DNA from: Acetobacter sp. AN02
GTDB taxonomy: Bacteria > Pseudomonadota > Alphaproteobacteria > Acetobacterales > Acetobacteraceae
DNA: 43,284 nt
Assembly (NCBI RefSeq): GCF_029759835.1
Contig: NZ_JAJJND010000009.1
Location: 1-43,284, forward strand
Reading direction: 5' to 3'
Positions 16,733-26,015 of the stretch are shown here, one piece after another. Below the pieces are notes generated by a model. That model was not told the origin of the DNA. It did no database searches and saw nothing but the letters and a program-made list of their open reading frames with translations. A program made the translations under genes and the position numbers. Numbering within the stretch: the first letter of the stretch is position 1; every line of letters starts with the position of its first letter.

Positions 16733-18096
16733 CGACGCACCATTCTCCGATTACCCGTGCTGCCACGCGTCCGGTTGCGGCCGATAAGGCCCTGATACTG
16801 ATGCGCGACCAGATGGGACTGAATCTGTGTGACCGTATCGATCGTTACTGAGACGATAATGATCAGACTTGTCCCGCCGAAATAGAACGGCACGTTGTAG
16901 TGGCTGATGAGAATCTGCGGAAGCAGGCAGACCGCCACGAGATACAGCGCACCGATTGTTGTCAGACGTGTGAGGATCCGGTCGAAATAGGTTGCCGTTG
17001 CGGCACCGGGACGCACGCCCGGGATAAAGCCGCCCTGTTTTCTGAGGTTATCGGCTGTTTCTTCCGGATTAAACGTCACTGCTGCGTAGAAGTAGGAGAA
17101 GAACAGGATCATTGCCGCATAGAACAGCATGTAGAGCGGATGTCCCTGCCCCAGGGATTCTCCGAGTGAGGAGAGCCATCCCGGCATGTTCTTGCCGTTC
17201 ATGAAGCCTGCGATCGTGACCGGGATCAGCAGCACCGACGATGCGAAGATCGGCGGGATCACACCGGCCGTATTCACCTTGAGCGGCATATGCGTGGCTT
17301 CTCCGCCGAACATGCGCTGACCCATCTGACGCTTGGGATACTGGATCACCACGCGGCGCTGTGCCTGTTCCATGAAGACGATGAAGACGATCGTCACCGC
17401 AGCGAGAAGCAGGAAGCCCACGACGAAGACCGGGGACAGCGCACCCGTGTAGCCAAGCTGGAGCAGCGAGGCGAGTGCATGCGGCAGGTTCGCTACGATA
17501 CCTGCGAAGATGATGAGCGAGATTCCGTTACCGACTCCGCGGGAGGTGATCTGCTCCCCGAGCCACATCAGGAACATCGTTCCGCCGACCAGAGTGATCA
17601 CGCAGGAGACGACGAAGAACATCCCTGGATCGATCACTGCGGATGTGGTGCCCGTGCCCATATGCTGCAGACCGACGGCGATTCCGTAAGCCTGAAAGAG
17701 AGCGATCGCGACCGTCAGATAGCGTGTGTACTGATTGAGCCGCTTACGGCCCTGCTCGCCTTCTTTCTTGAGCGACTCGAGAGAGGGGATTGCCGTCGAC
17801 ATCAGCTGTACGATGATGGAGGCCGAGATATACGGCATGATGTTCAGGGCGAAGACGGTCATACGTCCGAGCGCACCGCCTGAGAACATATCGAACATGC
17901 CCAGAATACCACCGCGATGCTGAGCCATCAGGAGGCCCATCGCCTTTGCATCCACGCCCGGAACCGGGATGTAGGTTCCAAGCCGGTAGATGATCAGTGC
18001 CCCCAGCGTGAACCAGATACGTTTCTTCAGTTCCGTCGCTTTTGCGAAGGCTCCGAAATTCATACTGGAAGCCAGTTGTTCGGCAGCGGAAGCCAT
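16729..18096 (-). CDS. secY: Protein translocase subunit SecY
   Basis: A 455-residue inner-membrane channel of the Sec translocon with ten predicted helices. Diagnostic segments include R-I-W-F-T-L-G-A-L-I-I-Y-R-L-G-T-Y-I-P-V-P-G-V-D in the first helix and plug entry, M-P-Y-I-S-A-S-I-I-V-Q-L in TM2, and the late P-E-E-T-A-D-N-L-R-K-Q-G-G-F-I-P-G cytoplasmic loop that binds ribosome and SecA. I chose the ATG at 18096, with AAGGG upstream; the 12 residues before it are an unsupported extension. A long hairpin and a possible promoter lie in the 135-bp gap to rplO. secE is not in the window. Confidence 0.97.
   Translation of the reverse strand: MASAAEQLASSMNFGAFAKATELKKRIWFTLGALIIYRLGTYIPVPGVDAKAMGLLMAQHRGGILGMFDMFSGGALGRMTVFALNIMPYISASIIVQLMSTAIPSLESLKKEGEQGRKRLNQYTRYLTVAIALFQAYGIAVGLQHMGTGTTSAVIDPGMFFVVSCVITLVGGTMFLMWLGEQITSRGVGNGISLIIFAGIVANLPHALASLLQLGYTGALSPVFVVGFLLLAAVTIVFIVFMEQAQRRVVIQYPKRQMGQRMFGGEATHMPLKVNTAGVIPPIFASSVLLIPVTIAGFMNGKNMPGWLSSLGESLGQGHPLYMLFYAAMILFFSYFYAAVTFNPEETADNLRKQGGFIPGVRPGAATATYFDRILTRLTTIGALYLVAVCLLPQILISHYNVPFYFGGTSLIIIVSVTIDTVTQIQSHLVAHQYQGLIGRNRTRGSTGNRRMVRR
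18044..18072 (-). other. SecY N-terminal region overlapping no other feature
   Basis: Encodes part of the amphipathic N-terminal stretch of SecY (A-S-S-M-N-F-G-A-F), which precedes TM1. It is listed only to record that this amphipathic segment, rather than a cleavable signal, forms the N-terminus. Confidence 0.3.
18044..18072 (-). promoter_or_regulatory. No regulatory call made here
   Basis: I see no regulatory site inside this stretch; the candidate secY promoter is at 18144-18172. Confidence 0.05.
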
Positions 18097-18143
18097 AGAC
18101 CCGTTCCCTTTACACAAACAGCGCCGCCGCAAAGCGGGACGCT

Positions 18144-18172
18144 GTTATGGCAGATTCTCTCGAAGCTGCAAA
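18144..18172 (-). promoter_or_regulatory. Weak candidate promoter for secY-adk
   Basis: On the minus strand TTTGCA (18172-18167), 17 bases, CATAAC (18149-18144). Each hexamer matches four of six consensus positions. It lies directly downstream of the 17-bp hairpin, about 48 bases before the secY start. A functional unit boundary here is inferred from the pairing of hairpin and promoter. Confidence 0.25.
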
Positions 18173-18185
18173 ACCCGTAAATACG

Positions 18186-18223
18186 GAGCAGGGCGCGATG
18201 CACAGCTGCATCGCGCCCTGCTC
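18186..18223 (-). terminator. Long perfect hairpin between rplO and secY
   Basis: A perfect 17-bp inverted repeat (GAGCAGGGCGCGATGCA / TGCATCGCGCCCTGCTC) with a 4-base loop begins eight bases past the rplO stop. On the minus strand it is followed by a short palindrome (CCGTATTTACGG) and GTTTTGC, not by a classical T-run. It may be a partial terminator, an RNase III site or a 3'-end stabiliser. Confidence 0.6.
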
Positions 18224-18230
18224 ATTCGCT

Positions 18231-18716
18231 TCAGGCAGCGGGGGCTTCTTCCGCCTTCGCCACCGTCGTCTTGATCGAGCCGCCGGCTTTCTCGACAGCT
18301 GCGACTGCAGCTGCGGAGGCACCGGAGACCTCAACCATGATCGCACGGGAAATCTCACCGCGAGCCAGAAGACGGACACCGGCATAACGTCCGGAGCCTA
18401 TCAGACCGGCCTTGTGCAGGTTTTCCTCGTTCACGGAAGCCGCATCCAGCTTTCCGTCAGCTATTGCCTTCTCGACCGCATCGAGGTTTACGGGAGCGTA
18501 AACCTTGCGGAAGATGTTTTTGAAGCCGCGCTTGGGCATACGGCGATACAGCGGAAGCTGACCACCTTCGAAGCCGTTCAGGGACACGCCTTCACGTGCC
18601 TTCTGACCCTTCACACCCTTACCCGACGTCTTGCCTTTACCGGAGCCTATGCCTCGGCCAAGACGCTTCTTACGATAACGCGCACCGTCGTTATCGCGCA
18701 GTTCATTCAGGTTCAT
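18231..18716 (-). CDS. rplO: 50S ribosomal protein L15
   Basis: A 161-residue large-subunit protein. The N-terminal basic glycine-rich arm [19 protein letters not shown] and the [18 protein letters not shown] segment are diagnostic of uL15. The C-terminal third is an Ala-rich extension with V-E-K-A-G-G. The ATG follows the rpmD stop by one base. The long hairpin just past its stop suggests that many transcripts end or are processed here. Confidence 0.97.
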   Translation of the reverse strand: MNLNELRDNDGARYRKKRLGRGIGSGKGKTSGKGVKGQKAREGVSLNGFEGGQLPLYRRMPKRGFKNIFRKVYAPVNLDAVEKAIADGKLDAASVNEENLHKAGLIGSGRYAGVRLLARGEISRAIMVEVSGASAAAVAAVEKAGGSIKTTVAKAEEAPAA

Positions 18717-18717
18717 C

Positions 18718-18903
18718 TCAGTCCTCCACCTTCACGAGGTGGGCCACTTTCCGCAGCATGCCACGGACAGACGGCGTATCCTGGAGATCACGGACGCGTC
18801 CGATCCTGTTCAGGCCGAGACCGATCAGCGTTTCCTGCTGACCGGGCTTGCGACCGTTTCCGGATGCGATCTGCGTGACGCGAATGGTTTTCTGGTCAGA
18901 CAT
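18718..18903 (-). CDS. rpmD: 50S ribosomal protein L30
   Basis: A 61-residue uL30 protein: [20 protein letters not shown] near the start, then L-G-L-N-R-I-G and a V-R-G-M-L-x-K-V-x-H-L-V end. I chose the ATG at 18903, which gives the family length; the open frame extends 25 residues further but lies inside rpsE. The start overlaps the rpsE stop by eight bases, indicating translational coupling. Confidence 0.96.
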   Translation of the reverse strand: MSDQKTIRVTQIASGNGRKPGQQETLIGLGLNRIGRVRDLQDTPSVRGMLRKVAHLVKVED

Positions 18904-19468
18904 CCGCAGCCTCCGCAGCCTGCTCGCGCTTACCAAGAATGTCGGAAACCTTCTTGCCACGACGGCTTGCCACCGCACGCGGGCTGGCGCATCTCTCGAG
19001 CGCAGCGAAAGTTGCCTTCACCATGTTGTGCGGGTTACGGGTTCCGAGCGACTTGGCGACAACGTCGTTGATGCCGAGGCTCTCGAAGACCGCACGCATC
19101 GGACCACCTGCGATGATTCCCGTTCCTGCGTCAGCCGAGCGCAGCACGACCTTACCGGCACCGAAATGCCCGGCAACATCGTGATGAAGCGTACGGCCTT
19201 CCTTCATCGGAACGCGGATCATACCGCGTTTTGCGCGTTCGGTTGCCTTACGGATCGCCTCGGGCACCTCACGGGCCTTGCCCGATCCGTAGCCGACGCG
19301 GCCTTTCTGATCACCGACAACCACCAGGGCCGCGAAAGCGAAACGACGTCCGCCCTTCACAACCTTGGCGACGCGATTGATCGTTACCAGCTTATCGACC
19401 AGATCATCGCCCTCGCGGTCCCGGTCGCGCTCGCGGCCTCTGCCGCCTTCTCTGGGTTCACGTGCCAT
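18896..19468 (-). CDS. rpsE: 30S ribosomal protein S5
   Basis: A 190-residue small-subunit protein that takes part in decoding fidelity and mRNA unwinding at the entry channel. Core motifs are V-V-K-G-G-R-R-F[10 protein letters not shown] and G[14 protein letters not shown], with the C-terminal [11 protein letters not shown]. The first 22 residues are a strongly charged Arg/Glu/Asp/Gly extension, common in alphaproteobacterial S5 and absent from E. coli. Confidence 0.97.
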   Translation of the reverse strand: MAREPREGGRGRERDRDREGDDLVDKLVTINRVAKVVKGGRRFAFAALVVVGDQKGRVGYGSGKAREVPEAIRKATERAKRGMIRVPMKEGRTLHHDVAGHFGAGKVVLRSADAGTGIIAGGPMRAVFESLGINDVVAKSLGTRNPHNMVKATFAALERCASPRAVASRRGKKVSDILGKREQAAEAADV

Positions 19469-19483
19469 AGCGCGCGCCTTTCC

Positions 19484-19846
19484 TCAGAAGGAGAGACCGC
19501 CCTCGCGGGCAGCCTCCGCCAGCGCCTTGACGCGCCCATGATAAAGATAGGAACCGCGATCGAAGACGACCTCGGTCACACCCGCCGCTTTCGCACGTTC
19601 GGCGACAAGCTTGCCGACGGCGCCGGCCGCATCGCGGTTTGCTCCGTTGGAGGCCTGCGCACGCAGATCCTTGTCCAGAGAGGACGCGCTCGCCAGCGTA
19701 CGACCGGCTACATCGTCGATCACCTGAGCATAGATATTCTTGCCTGAACGGAACACCGACAGGCGCGGACGCCCGCCGGCCTTGCGGCGGAGCTGGAAGC
19801 GCAGACGCTTGCGGCGACGCTCCCGCAGATCCTGCTGAGTGCTCAT
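19484..19846 (-). CDS. rplR: 50S ribosomal protein L18
   Basis: A 120-residue large-subunit protein that binds 5S rRNA. It has the basic N-terminal [12 protein letters not shown] arm, [18 protein letters not shown], and the C-terminal [25 protein letters not shown] end of uL18. Its ATG overlaps the rplF stop as TAATG, so the two are probably translationally coupled. Confidence 0.97.
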   Translation of the reverse strand: MSTQQDLRERRRKRLRFQLRRKAGGRPRLSVFRSGKNIYAQVIDDVAGRTLASASSLDKDLRAQASNGANRDAAGAVGKLVAERAKAAGVTEVVFDRGSYLYHGRVKALAEAAREGGLSF

Positions 19847-20379
19847 TACTTCTTCTTACCTTCCTTGCGGCGGATCGTCTCGGTCTCATACCGCACACCC
19901 TTGCCCTTATAGGGCTCCGGCTTACGATAGCTGCGGATATCCACGGCCACCTGGCCGACGCGCTGCTTGTCGATACCCTCGACAACGACAGCAGTCGGAC
20001 GCGGCGTCGTGATCTTGATACCCTCAGGGATCGGATAGACCACATCATGTGAGAAGCCGAGGTTCAGGACGAGATTCTTGCCCTGGACCGCCGCACGATA
20101 ACCCGTTCCGGTGATTTCGAGTGTCTTGGAATATCCTTCCGAGACGCCCTTGATCATGGAAGCAACCAGTGCACGCGTCGTGCCCCACATCATGCGGGCC
20201 TGCGCGGCGGCGCCGACCGGCGTTACCGTAACCTTACCGTCAGCCACGACCGTCTCTACCAGAGAGGTCAGCGGCAGCCTGAGTTCACCCAGTTTACCTT
20301 TCGCACTCAGAACGCCATCAGCAATGCTGACCGTGACTCCTGAGGGAATTTCCACAGGGTATTTGCCAACTCGTGACAT
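19846..20379 (-). CDS. rplF: 50S ribosomal protein L6
   Basis: A 177-residue large-subunit protein near the sarcin-ricin loop and the factor-binding site. It begins [11 protein letters not shown] and has the L-G-F-S-H-D-V-x-Y-P-I-P-E-G-I segment and the C-terminal [13 protein letters not shown] of uL6. I chose the ATG at 20379, preceded by GAGGAGGGGC; the longer frame to 20496 lies inside rpsH. Confidence 0.97.
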   Translation of the reverse strand: MSRVGKYPVEIPSGVTVSIADGVLSAKGKLGELRLPLTSLVETVVADGKVTVTPVGAAAQARMMWGTTRALVASMIKGVSEGYSKTLEITGTGYRAAVQGKNLVLNLGFSHDVVYPIPEGIKITTPRPTAVVVEGIDKQRVGQVAVDIRSYRKPEPYKGKGVRYETETIRRKEGKKK

Positions 20380-20389
20380 CAGCCCCTCC

Positions 20390-20788
20390 TCAGAAGACGC
20401 GGCAGAGGACTTCGCCGCCGACATTGGCAGCGCGGGCCTCCGCGTCTGAAAGCACGCCACGGGGCGTGGACAGGATGGATACACCAAGACCGGCATAGAC
20501 GCGCGGCAGTTCCTTGATCTTGGAATACACGCGACGACCCGGACGGGACACGCGGTGGATTTCCTTGATCACCGGATCGCCTTCAGCGTATTTCAGTTCG
20601 ATGCGAAGCTGGCTGACACCCTTACGGACTTCTTCCGTGGAAAATCCACGGATGTAGCCTTCACGGCGGAGCGCCTCAAGAACATTGGCCCGCAGTCTCG
20701 ATGCAGGCGCCACGCAGGCTGCATGACGCGCACGCTGAGCGTTGCGGATACGGGTGAGCATATCACCCAGGGGATCTGAAAGTGACAT
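20390..20788 (-). CDS. rpsH: 30S ribosomal protein S8
   Basis: A 132-residue primary 16S rRNA-binding protein. It has [14 protein letters not shown] at the start and the C-terminal [19 protein letters not shown] uS8 signature. In E. coli S8 represses the spc operon by binding a structure near rplE; the hairpin in the rpsN-rplE gap here is a candidate but differs in place. Confidence 0.98.
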   Translation of the reverse strand: MSLSDPLGDMLTRIRNAQRARHAACVAPASRLRANVLEALRREGYIRGFSTEEVRKGVSQLRIELKYAEGDPVIKEIHRVSRPGRRVYSKIKELPRVYAGLGVSILSTPRGVLSDAEARAANVGGEVLCRVF

Positions 20789-20797
20789 CGTCCGCCC

Positions 20798-21103
20798 TTA
20801 CCAGCTCGCCTTGACCATACCGGGGATCTGACCGCTTGAGGCCAGGTCACGCAGCGCGATACGGCAAAGTTCGAATTTACGATAGTTACCGCGCGAACGG
20901 CCGGTCAGCTTACAGCGCAGACGGACACGGACACGGGACCCGTTACGGGGCAGCTCTGCCAGCTTCATGGAAGCCTCAAAGCGATCCTCGACCGGGAGCG
21001 AACGATCCATGATGATATTTTTAAGCGCAATCCGCTTAGCCTTATCGCGCGCGGCCATACGAGCGCGGTTGGCATTGCGGTTGACGGCGGAAATCTTGGC
21101 CAT
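20798..21103 (-). CDS. rpsN: 30S ribosomal protein S14 (zinc-free type)
   Basis: A 101-residue uS14 of the long, zinc-independent form: no C-x2-C pairs, and the [15 protein letters not shown] motif in the C-terminal part. It sits in the small-subunit head. I chose the ATG at 21103 because it gives the M-A-K-I-S family start; the frame runs on to 21169 without support. Its place between rplE and rpsH is standard. Confidence 0.97.
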   Translation of the reverse strand: MAKISAVNRNANRARMAARDKAKRIALKNIIMDRSLPVEDRFEASMKLAELPRNGSRVRVRLRCKLTGRSRGNYRKFELCRIALRDLASSGQIPGMVKASW

Positions 21104-21167
21104 GCCTGATTCTACCCTCCGGAACCTGCCGGACCATTCCGGCGGTTTTCCAATAAAACTCTGTGAC

Positions 21168-21193
21168 ACCCCGACGGGGCCGGGGTGCCTTTA
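21168..21193 (-). repeat. Hairpin in the 136-bp rplE-rpsN gap
   Basis: The inverted repeat CACCCCG / CGGGGTG (7 bp, 7-base loop) lies in an otherwise empty gap between rplE and rpsN, roughly at these coordinates. The following minus-strand sequence, TCACAGAGTTTTATTGG, is only weakly T-rich. It could be an attenuator or a regulatory site for ribosomal protein binding. Confidence 0.4.
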
Positions 21194-21239
21194 TAATATC
21201 CAGACCGGAAAGTCCAGGATATTGCGAAACCGCTCCACC

Positions 21240-21809
21240 TCAGGCGGCGAACGGCAGATCGAAAGCCTTGAGAAGCGCCTTTGCCTCGGCATCGGTTTTC
21301 GCCGTCGTGACGAAAATGATATCCATGCCACGGACATCCTCGACCTTGTCGTAGTCGATTTCCGGGAACACGATCTGTTCTTTCAGACCCATGGCAAAGT
21401 TGCCGCGACCGTCAAAGCCTTTATTCGCCGGAAGACCACGGAAATCGCGGATGCGGGGCATCGCGATCGTGACCAGACGATCAAGGAATTCATACATCTG
21501 AACGCGGCGCAGCGTAACCTTACAGCCGATCGGCAGACCTTCACGGATTTTAAAGCCCGCAATAGCCTTTTTCGCGACTGTCTTGACGGCCTTCTGACCT
21601 GCGATCAGGGTCATCTCGGCCACTGCGGCGTCGAGCTTCTTCTGATCGCCGGCAGCCTCACCGACACCCATGTTCAGAACGATCTTCTCAAGACGCGGAA
21701 TCTGCATCTCGTTCTTGTAACCGAACTGCTCGCGCAGCTTCGCCTTCAGTTCACTCTGATAGCGCTGCTGCATACGCGGAGCAGGACGGGCGTGCTGTGT
21801 TTCGGACAT
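21240..21809 (-). CDS. rplE: 50S ribosomal protein L5
   Basis: A 189-residue 5S rRNA-binding protein of the central protuberance. It has the uL5 motifs [21 protein letters not shown][14 protein letters not shown], and [21 protein letters not shown] short N-terminal extension (about 10 residues) comes before the family core. Its start is ten bases past the rplX stop. Confidence 0.98.
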   Translation of the reverse strand: MSETQHARPAPRMQQRYQSELKAKLREQFGYKNEMQIPRLEKIVLNMGVGEAAGDQKKLDAAVAEMTLIAGQKAVKTVAKKAIAGFKIREGLPIGCKVTLRRVQMYEFLDRLVTIAMPRIRDFRGLPANKGFDGRGNFAMGLKEQIVFPEIDYDKVEDVRGMDIIFVTTAKTDAEAKALLKAFDLPFAA

Positions 21810-21819
21810 CCCGACCCCC

Positions 21820-22140
21820 TCAGCCTTCGATCACTTCGCCGGTCGCCTTCGCGACGCGAACCTTGCGGCCGTCTTCCAGCGCGCGGAATCCGACCTTCGT
21901 CGGCTTGCCGCTTTTCGGATCGACCAGCTTGAGGTTGGACAGGTGAACCGGCGCCTCACGCGCGATGATTCCGCCCTCCTCACCCATGCGGGCGGCCTTC
22001 TTATGGCGCTTCGCAATGGCAACGCCGCGAACGACGGCACGATTCTCTGCCGGGCTGACCGACAGAACCTCGCCCTGAACGCCACGGGAAGATCCGGTCG
22101 TTACGATGACCGTATCACCTTTTTTAATGCGCGCGGCCAT
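21820..22140 (-). CDS. rplX: 50S ribosomal protein L24
   Basis: A 106-residue uL24 protein, an assembly initiator of the 50S subunit. It has the KOW motif [20 protein letters not shown] near the N-terminus and the [13 protein letters not shown] segment. The start overlaps the rplN stop as TAATG, which suggests coupled translation. Confidence 0.98.
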   Translation of the reverse strand: MAARIKKGDTVIVTTGSSRGVQGEVLSVSPAENRAVVRGVAIAKRHKKAARMGEEGGIIAREAPVHLSNLKLVDPKSGKPTKVGFRALEDGRKVRVAKATGEVIEG

Positions 22141-22508
22141 TACAGCACCTCCGGCGCCAGCGAGATGATCTTCATAAACTTGCGCGCACGCAGTTCACGG
22201 ACCACCGGGCCAAAAATACGTGTGCCGATCGGCTCCTGCTGCTTGTTGATCAGCACGGCCGCGTTCCGGTCGAACCGGATCGCGCTGCCGTCGGCGCGAC
22301 GCACCGGGTAGGATGTCCGAACGATGACGGCCTGATGGACATCACCCTTCTTCACCTTACCACGGGGAATCGCTTCCTTGACGGACACCACGATCACGTC
22401 GCCGACCGAGGCGGATTTCCGCTTGGAACCGCCCAGCACCTTAATGCACTGCACCTGACGGGCACCGGAATTATCGGCGACCTCAAGGTTGGTCTCGGGA
22501 TGGATCAT
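22140..22508 (-). CDS. rplN: 50S ribosomal protein L14
   Basis: A 122-residue uL14 protein that lies at the subunit interface and binds silencing factor RsfS in other bacteria. It has [16 protein letters not shown], the [13 protein letters not shown] segment, and the F-G-P-V-V-R-E-L-R end. The second residues I-H-P-E-T replace the common I-Q-x-x-T. Family length and position after rpsQ are normal. Confidence 0.98.
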   Translation of the reverse strand: MIHPETNLEVADNSGARQVQCIKVLGGSKRKSASVGDVIVVSVKEAIPRGKVKKGDVHQAVIVRTSYPVRRADGSAIRFDRNAAVLINKQQEPIGTRIFGPVVRELRARKFMKIISLAPEVL

Positions 22509-22522
22509 TTCTCAGCCCCTGA

Positions 22523-22795
22523 TTATGCGGATACTGCGGCCGCGGCCCCGCCAACGGTCTCACCGTTGCGCGAAATCACAGTCCACGTCTTCCGCCGGGA
22601 GATCGGAGCGCATTCTTCAATACGCACCGTGTCTCCGACCTTGCACTCGTTCAGCTCATCATGCGCCGCATATTTCTTGGAGCGACGGATAAACTTCTTG
22701 TAGAGCGGATGCATAACGCGACGATCAACAAGGACAGTGATTGTCTTGTCCATCTTGTCGCTCGTCACGCGCCCGCTGAGGATGCGTTTCGGCAT
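22523..22795 (-). CDS. rpsQ: 30S ribosomal protein S17
   Basis: A 90-residue uS17 with the OB-fold core: [32 protein letters not shown]-x-A-H-D-E, and [14 protein letters not shown] short Ala-rich tail follows. It is one of the primary binders of 16S rRNA. Confidence 0.98.
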   Translation of the reverse strand: MPKRILSGRVTSDKMDKTITVLVDRRVMHPLYKKFIRRSKKYAAHDELNECKVGDTVRIEECAPISRRKTWTVISRNGETVGGAAAAVSA

Positions 22796-22806
22796 CGCGA
22801 ACTCCC

Positions 22807-23013
22807 TTACGCCTTCACCGCGGACAGAGCCGCGATTGTCTTGATCCGGGCGATGTCACGACGCACAACTCGCATGCGCGCCAGCCCTTCATTCTGTCCG
22901 GTTGCCTGCTGGAACCGCAGATTGAACTGCTCGCGCTTCAGATCGAGCAGAAGCGACTGCAGCTCATCCGACGATTTCGCACGCAGATCAGCCGGCTTCA
23001 GTGCCTTGCTCAT
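22807..23013 (-). CDS. rpmC: 50S ribosomal protein L29
   Basis: A 68-residue helical hairpin protein next to the peptide exit tunnel, where it helps to form the docking site for SRP and trigger factor. It has the A-D-L-R-A-K-S-x-D-E-L start and the L-R-F-Q-x-A-T-G-Q motif of uL29, followed by R[11 protein letters not shown]. Its ATG is three bases past the rplP stop. Confidence 0.97.
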   Translation of the reverse strand: MSKALKPADLRAKSSDELQSLLLDLKREQFNLRFQQATGQNEGLARMRVVRRDIARIKTIAALSAVKA

Positions 23014-23016
23014 CTC

Positions 23017-23433
23017 TTATGCCTCACCGATACGGGTGATGAACTTGGTCTTGATCGGCAGTTTCGCCGCACCGAGAGCCAGCGCTTCACGCGCGACTTC
23101 GGGCGGGACGCCTTCGATCTCGAACAGGATACGACCCGGCTTAACACGGGCCACCCAGTATTCCGGAGATCCCTTGCCCGAGCCCATACGCACTTCTGCG
23201 GGCTTTGTCGAGACCGGGAGGTCCGGAAAAATACGAATCCACACGCGACCAGCACGCTTCATCGCACGGGTGATCGCACGACGGGACGCTTCGATCTGAC
23301 GCGCCGTGATCCGCTCGGGCTCGAGAGCCTTCAGACCGAACGTGCCGAAGTTCAGCGCGGTGCCGCCCTTCGCCAGTCCATGAATGCGGCCCTTATGGGC
23401 CTTACGGAACTTAGTCCGCTTCGGAGACAACAT
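23017..23433 (-). CDS. rplP: 50S ribosomal protein L16
   Basis: A 138-residue uL16 that helps to position A-site tRNA. It starts [16 protein letters not shown] and has [11 protein letters not shown]-x-W-I-R-I-F-P-D and the G-S-G-K-G-x-P-E-Y-W-V-A segment. The arginine before the M-G-S-G-K-G motif (V-R-M) is the residue hydroxylated in some bacteria; no hydroxylase gene is in view. Confidence 0.98.
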   Translation of the reverse strand: MLSPKRTKFRKAHKGRIHGLAKGGTALNFGTFGLKALEPERITARQIEASRRAITRAMKRAGRVWIRIFPDLPVSTKPAEVRMGSGKGSPEYWVARVKPGRILFEIEGVPPEVAREALALGAAKLPIKTKFITRIGEA

Positions 23434-23446
23434 GGTCTTTTATCCC

Positions 23447-24124
23447 TCAGCGCTGCGGTGCCTGCTCAGCAGCCCGGCGGTCCTGTGCCAGCGGGTCGTG
23501 AGCAAGAATTTCACCTTTGAAGATCCAGACCTTCACGCCGCAGGTGCCATAGGTCGTCTTCGCGGTGGCCACACCATAGTCAATGTCTGCGCGCAGCGTA
23601 TGCAGAGGAACACGTCCCTCACGATACCACTCGATTCGCGCGATTTCCGCACCGCCCAGACGACCGGAGCAGTTGATCCGGATGCCCTGGGCGCCCAGAC
23701 GCATTGCGGACTGAACCGCACGCTTCATGGCGCGACGGAATGCAACGCGGCGCTCCAGCTGCTGTGCGATGTTCTCGGCCACGAGAGTCGCATCGATCTC
23801 CGGCTTACGGATCTCGACGATGTTCAGCGCAACCTCGACACCGGCCATACGGGTCAGTTCACGACGCAGTGCGTCGATATCCTGGCCTTTCTTGCCGATT
23901 ACGACGCCCGGACGGGCGGCGTAGATCGTGATGCGGGGCTTTTTGGCCGGACGCTCGATCACGACGCGGGACACACCCGCACCGGCGAGCTTGCGGCGCA
24001 GGAAAGCGCGCAACTTCAGATCATCATGCAGCAGCCGGGAGTAGTCGCCGGCTGCGTACCAGCGGCTGTCCCAGGTGCGGTTGATGCCGAGCCGCAGCCC
24101 GACCGGATTGACTTTATGTCCCAT
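23447..24124 (-). CDS. rpsC: 30S ribosomal protein S3
   Basis: A 225-residue small-subunit protein at the mRNA entry site with helicase activity. It begins [13 protein letters not shown] and has the KH motif with V-V-I-G-K-K-G, and the C-terminal G-x-K-V-W-I-F-K-G-E segment. The start is two bases past the rplV stop, so coupled translation is likely. Confidence 0.98.
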   Translation of the reverse strand: MGHKVNPVGLRLGINRTWDSRWYAAGDYSRLLHDDLKLRAFLRRKLAGAGVSRVVIERPAKKPRITIYAARPGVVIGKKGQDIDALRRELTRMAGVEVALNIVEIRKPEIDATLVAENIAQQLERRVAFRRAMKRAVQSAMRLGAQGIRINCSGRLGGAEIARIEWYREGRVPLHTLRADIDYGVATAKTTYGTCGVKVWIFKGEILAHDPLAQDRRAAEQAPQR

Positions 24125-24126
24125 CG

Positions 24127-24537
24127 TCAGGCCGCCTTCTGCTCAGTGGGCTCAGCCGCCGGCGCTTCGACGCGCTCCGCGACAACGATCTTCAGGTGAC
24201 TGAAGAATTTCTCGATGCGGGCAGACCGGCCACGGCCACGGGCATGGAAGCGCCGCATGACGATGGACTTGCCTACTTCTGCTGTCTTGACCACCAGCTG
24301 ATCGACATCGAGCTGGTGATTGTTCTCAGCGTTCGCGATCGCGCTCTCAAGCGTCTTCTTCACCTGCTGTGCGATGCGGCGCTTGGAGAACGTCAGCGTC
24401 GCGACAGCCTGGGAAGCGGGCTTGTTGCGGATCAGGCCGGCCACGAGATTCAGCTTGCGCGGGCTCACGCGGATGTTCCGCGTGATTGCCTGAGCCTCAG
24501 TCTCGCCCAGCGTGCGGGGGTGCTTCGGCTTGCTCAT
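24127..24537 (-). CDS. rplV: 50S ribosomal protein L22
   Basis: A 136-residue uL22, whose beta-hairpin lines the exit tunnel. It has the [16 protein letters not shown] core start, the A-x-A-N-A-E-N-N segment, and the R-R-F-x-A-R-G-R-G-R-S hairpin motif. An N-terminal extension of about 20 residues ([10 protein letters not shown]) and an Ala/Glu/Pro-rich tail go beyond the E. coli length of 110. Confidence 0.97.
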   Translation of the reverse strand: MSKPKHPRTLGETEAQAITRNIRVSPRKLNLVAGLIRNKPASQAVATLTFSKRRIAQQVKKTLESAIANAENNHQLDVDQLVVKTAEVGKSIVMRRFHARGRGRSARIEKFFSHLKIVVAERVEAPAAEPTEQKAA

Positions 24538-24539
24538 TC

Positions 24540-24818
24540 TCAGCCTCGCTTCGACTTCTTGTCCGCGCCGTGCCCGTGGAACGTGCGCGTGGGTGAGAAC
24601 TCGCCGAACTTGTGGCCTACCATGTTCTCCGTCACCTGCACCGGCAGGAACTTGTGACCATTATAGACACCAAAAGTCAGCCCGACGAACTGCGGCAGGA
24701 TCGTGGAACGACGTGACCAGATCTTGATCACCTCGTTACGGCCCGAAGCGCGCGAAACATCGGCTTTTTTCAGAAGATACCCGTCGACAAACGGGCCTTT
24801 CCAGACGGAACGTGCCAT
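24540..24818 (-). CDS. rpsS: 30S ribosomal protein S19
   Basis: A 92-residue uS19 of the small-subunit head, with [10 protein letters not shown] at the start and the V-Y-N-G-x-K-F-x-P-V and M-V-G-H-K-F-G-E-F-x-P-T-R-T-F signature. It lies two bases before rplV and 15 bp after rplB. Confidence 0.98.
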   Translation of the reverse strand: MARSVWKGPFVDGYLLKKADVSRASGRNEVIKIWSRRSTILPQFVGLTFGVYNGHKFLPVQVTENMVGHKFGEFSPTRTFHGHGADKKSKRG

Positions 24819-24832
24819 CTCTTACTGCCCCT

Positions 24833-25663
24833 TTACTTACCGGTTTTCCGGCGACGGATGATCAGACTGTCCGTACGCTTGTTGGTCCGGGTCTTGTAAC
24901 CCTTCGTCGGCTTGCCCCACGGTGTGACCGGATGACGGCCACCCGAGGTGCGGCCTTCACCACCACCGTGCGGATGGTCAACCGGGTTCATGACAACGCC
25001 GCGGTTATGCGGACGACGACCCAGCCAGCGTGCGCGGCCTGCCTTGCCGATGTGCTGGTTCATGTTGTCCGGGTTGGACACGGCGCCGACTGTCGCCATG
25101 CACTCACCGCGAACGACACGCAGCTCTCCGGACTGCAGACGGATCTGCGCGTAACCGGCATCCTTACCGACCAGCTGTGCGTATGTGCCTGCAGAACGGG
25201 CGATCTTGCCGCCTGCGCCCTGCTTCAACTCGATATTGTGCACGATCGTTCCGACGGGGATGGCAGCCAGCGGCATTGCATTGCCCGGCTTGATGTCCAC
25301 GCGGCTTCCGGCGATGACCGTGTCACCAGCCTTCAGACGCTGCGGAGCCAGGATGTAGGCCAGTTCACCGTCCTCGTATTTGATCAGCGCGATGAACGCC
25401 GTACGGTTCGGATCGTATTCCAGACGCTCGACCGTGCCCGGAACATCGAACTTGCGACGCTTGAAATCCACGTAGCGGTAGGACTGCTTGTGTCCGCCGC
25501 CACGGAAACGCGACGTCGTGCGTCCGTGGTTGTTACGACCGCCGGTTTTGTTCTTACCTTCGGTCAGGGCCTTGACGGGCTTGCCTTTCCAGAGGTCCGA
25601 GCGGTCAATCAGAACCGTGCCGCGAAGGCTCGGCGTGACGGGATTAAAGTGCTTCAGTGCCAT
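24833..25663 (-). CDS. rplB: 50S ribosomal protein L2
   Basis: A 276-residue uL2 protein, central to subunit association and peptidyl-transferase assembly. It has the R-N-N-x-G-R-x-T-x-R-x-x-G-G-G-H-K start of the RNA-binding part and the [16 protein letters not shown] motif, with the conserved His near residue 231. Family length is normal. Confidence 0.98.
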   Translation of the reverse strand: MALKHFNPVTPSLRGTVLIDRSDLWKGKPVKALTEGKNKTGGRNNHGRTTSRFRGGGHKQSYRYVDFKRRKFDVPGTVERLEYDPNRTAFIALIKYEDGELAYILAPQRLKAGDTVIAGSRVDIKPGNAMPLAAIPVGTIVHNIELKQGAGGKIARSAGTYAQLVGKDAGYAQIRLQSGELRVVRGECMATVGAVSNPDNMNQHIGKAGRARWLGRRPHNRGVVMNPVDHPHGGGEGRTSGGRHPVTPWGKPTKGYKTRTNKRTDSLIIRRRKTGK

Positions 25664-25679
25664 GTGTCTCTGCCCCGCG

Positions 25680-26015
25680 TCACGCCAGCTTTTCGGTCAG
25701 ATCGATCGACTGACCTTCAGCAAGCTGCACGAACGCCTTCTTAACGTCAGAGCGCTGACCCGGACGACCCTTGAAGCGCTTCGCCTTGCCCTTCTGGACA
25801 AGGGTGTTCACTCCGAGAACCTTCACGTTGAACAGCTTCTCGACTGCAACCTTGATCTGCGGCTTTGTGGCCGTCAGAGCAACCTTGAACACCACCTGGT
25901 TCCTCTCGGAAAGAGAAGTGGACTTCTCGGTGATGTGCGGCGCGCGGATGATGTCGAACATCGCCTCACGCGACATGGTCTCCGCCTTCCGGCGGATTGC
26001 CAGAATGTTGGTCAT
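25680..26015 (-). CDS. rplW: 50S ribosomal protein L23
   Basis: A 111-residue exit-tunnel protein that docks trigger factor and SRP. The uL23 core begins at [11 protein letters not shown] and includes [24 protein letters not shown]. The ATG at 26015 overlaps the rplD stop as ATGA and has AAGGAG eight bases upstream, so I keep the long start even though internal Met codons (25976 and 25961) would give a more usual length. Confidence 0.95.
   Translation of the reverse strand: MTNILAIRRKAETMSREAMFDIIRAPHITEKSTSLSERNQVVFKVALTATKPQIKVAVEKLFNVKVLGVNTLVQKGKAKRFKGRPGQRSDVKKAFVQLAEGQSIDLTEKLA

Larger units (their letters stand above)
18044..18096 (-). other. SecY start region supporting the ATG at 18096
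   Basis: The codons from 18096 give M-A-S-A-A-E-Q-L-A, as in other alphaproteobacterial SecY proteins. The open frame upstream (C-L-C-K-G-N-G-S) has no family resemblance. Confidence 0.4.

Noticed and set aside
18044-18096. Possible extra features inside the secY start region
   Set aside because: I listed low-confidence notes here only to record start evidence; there is no independent functional element in this stretch.
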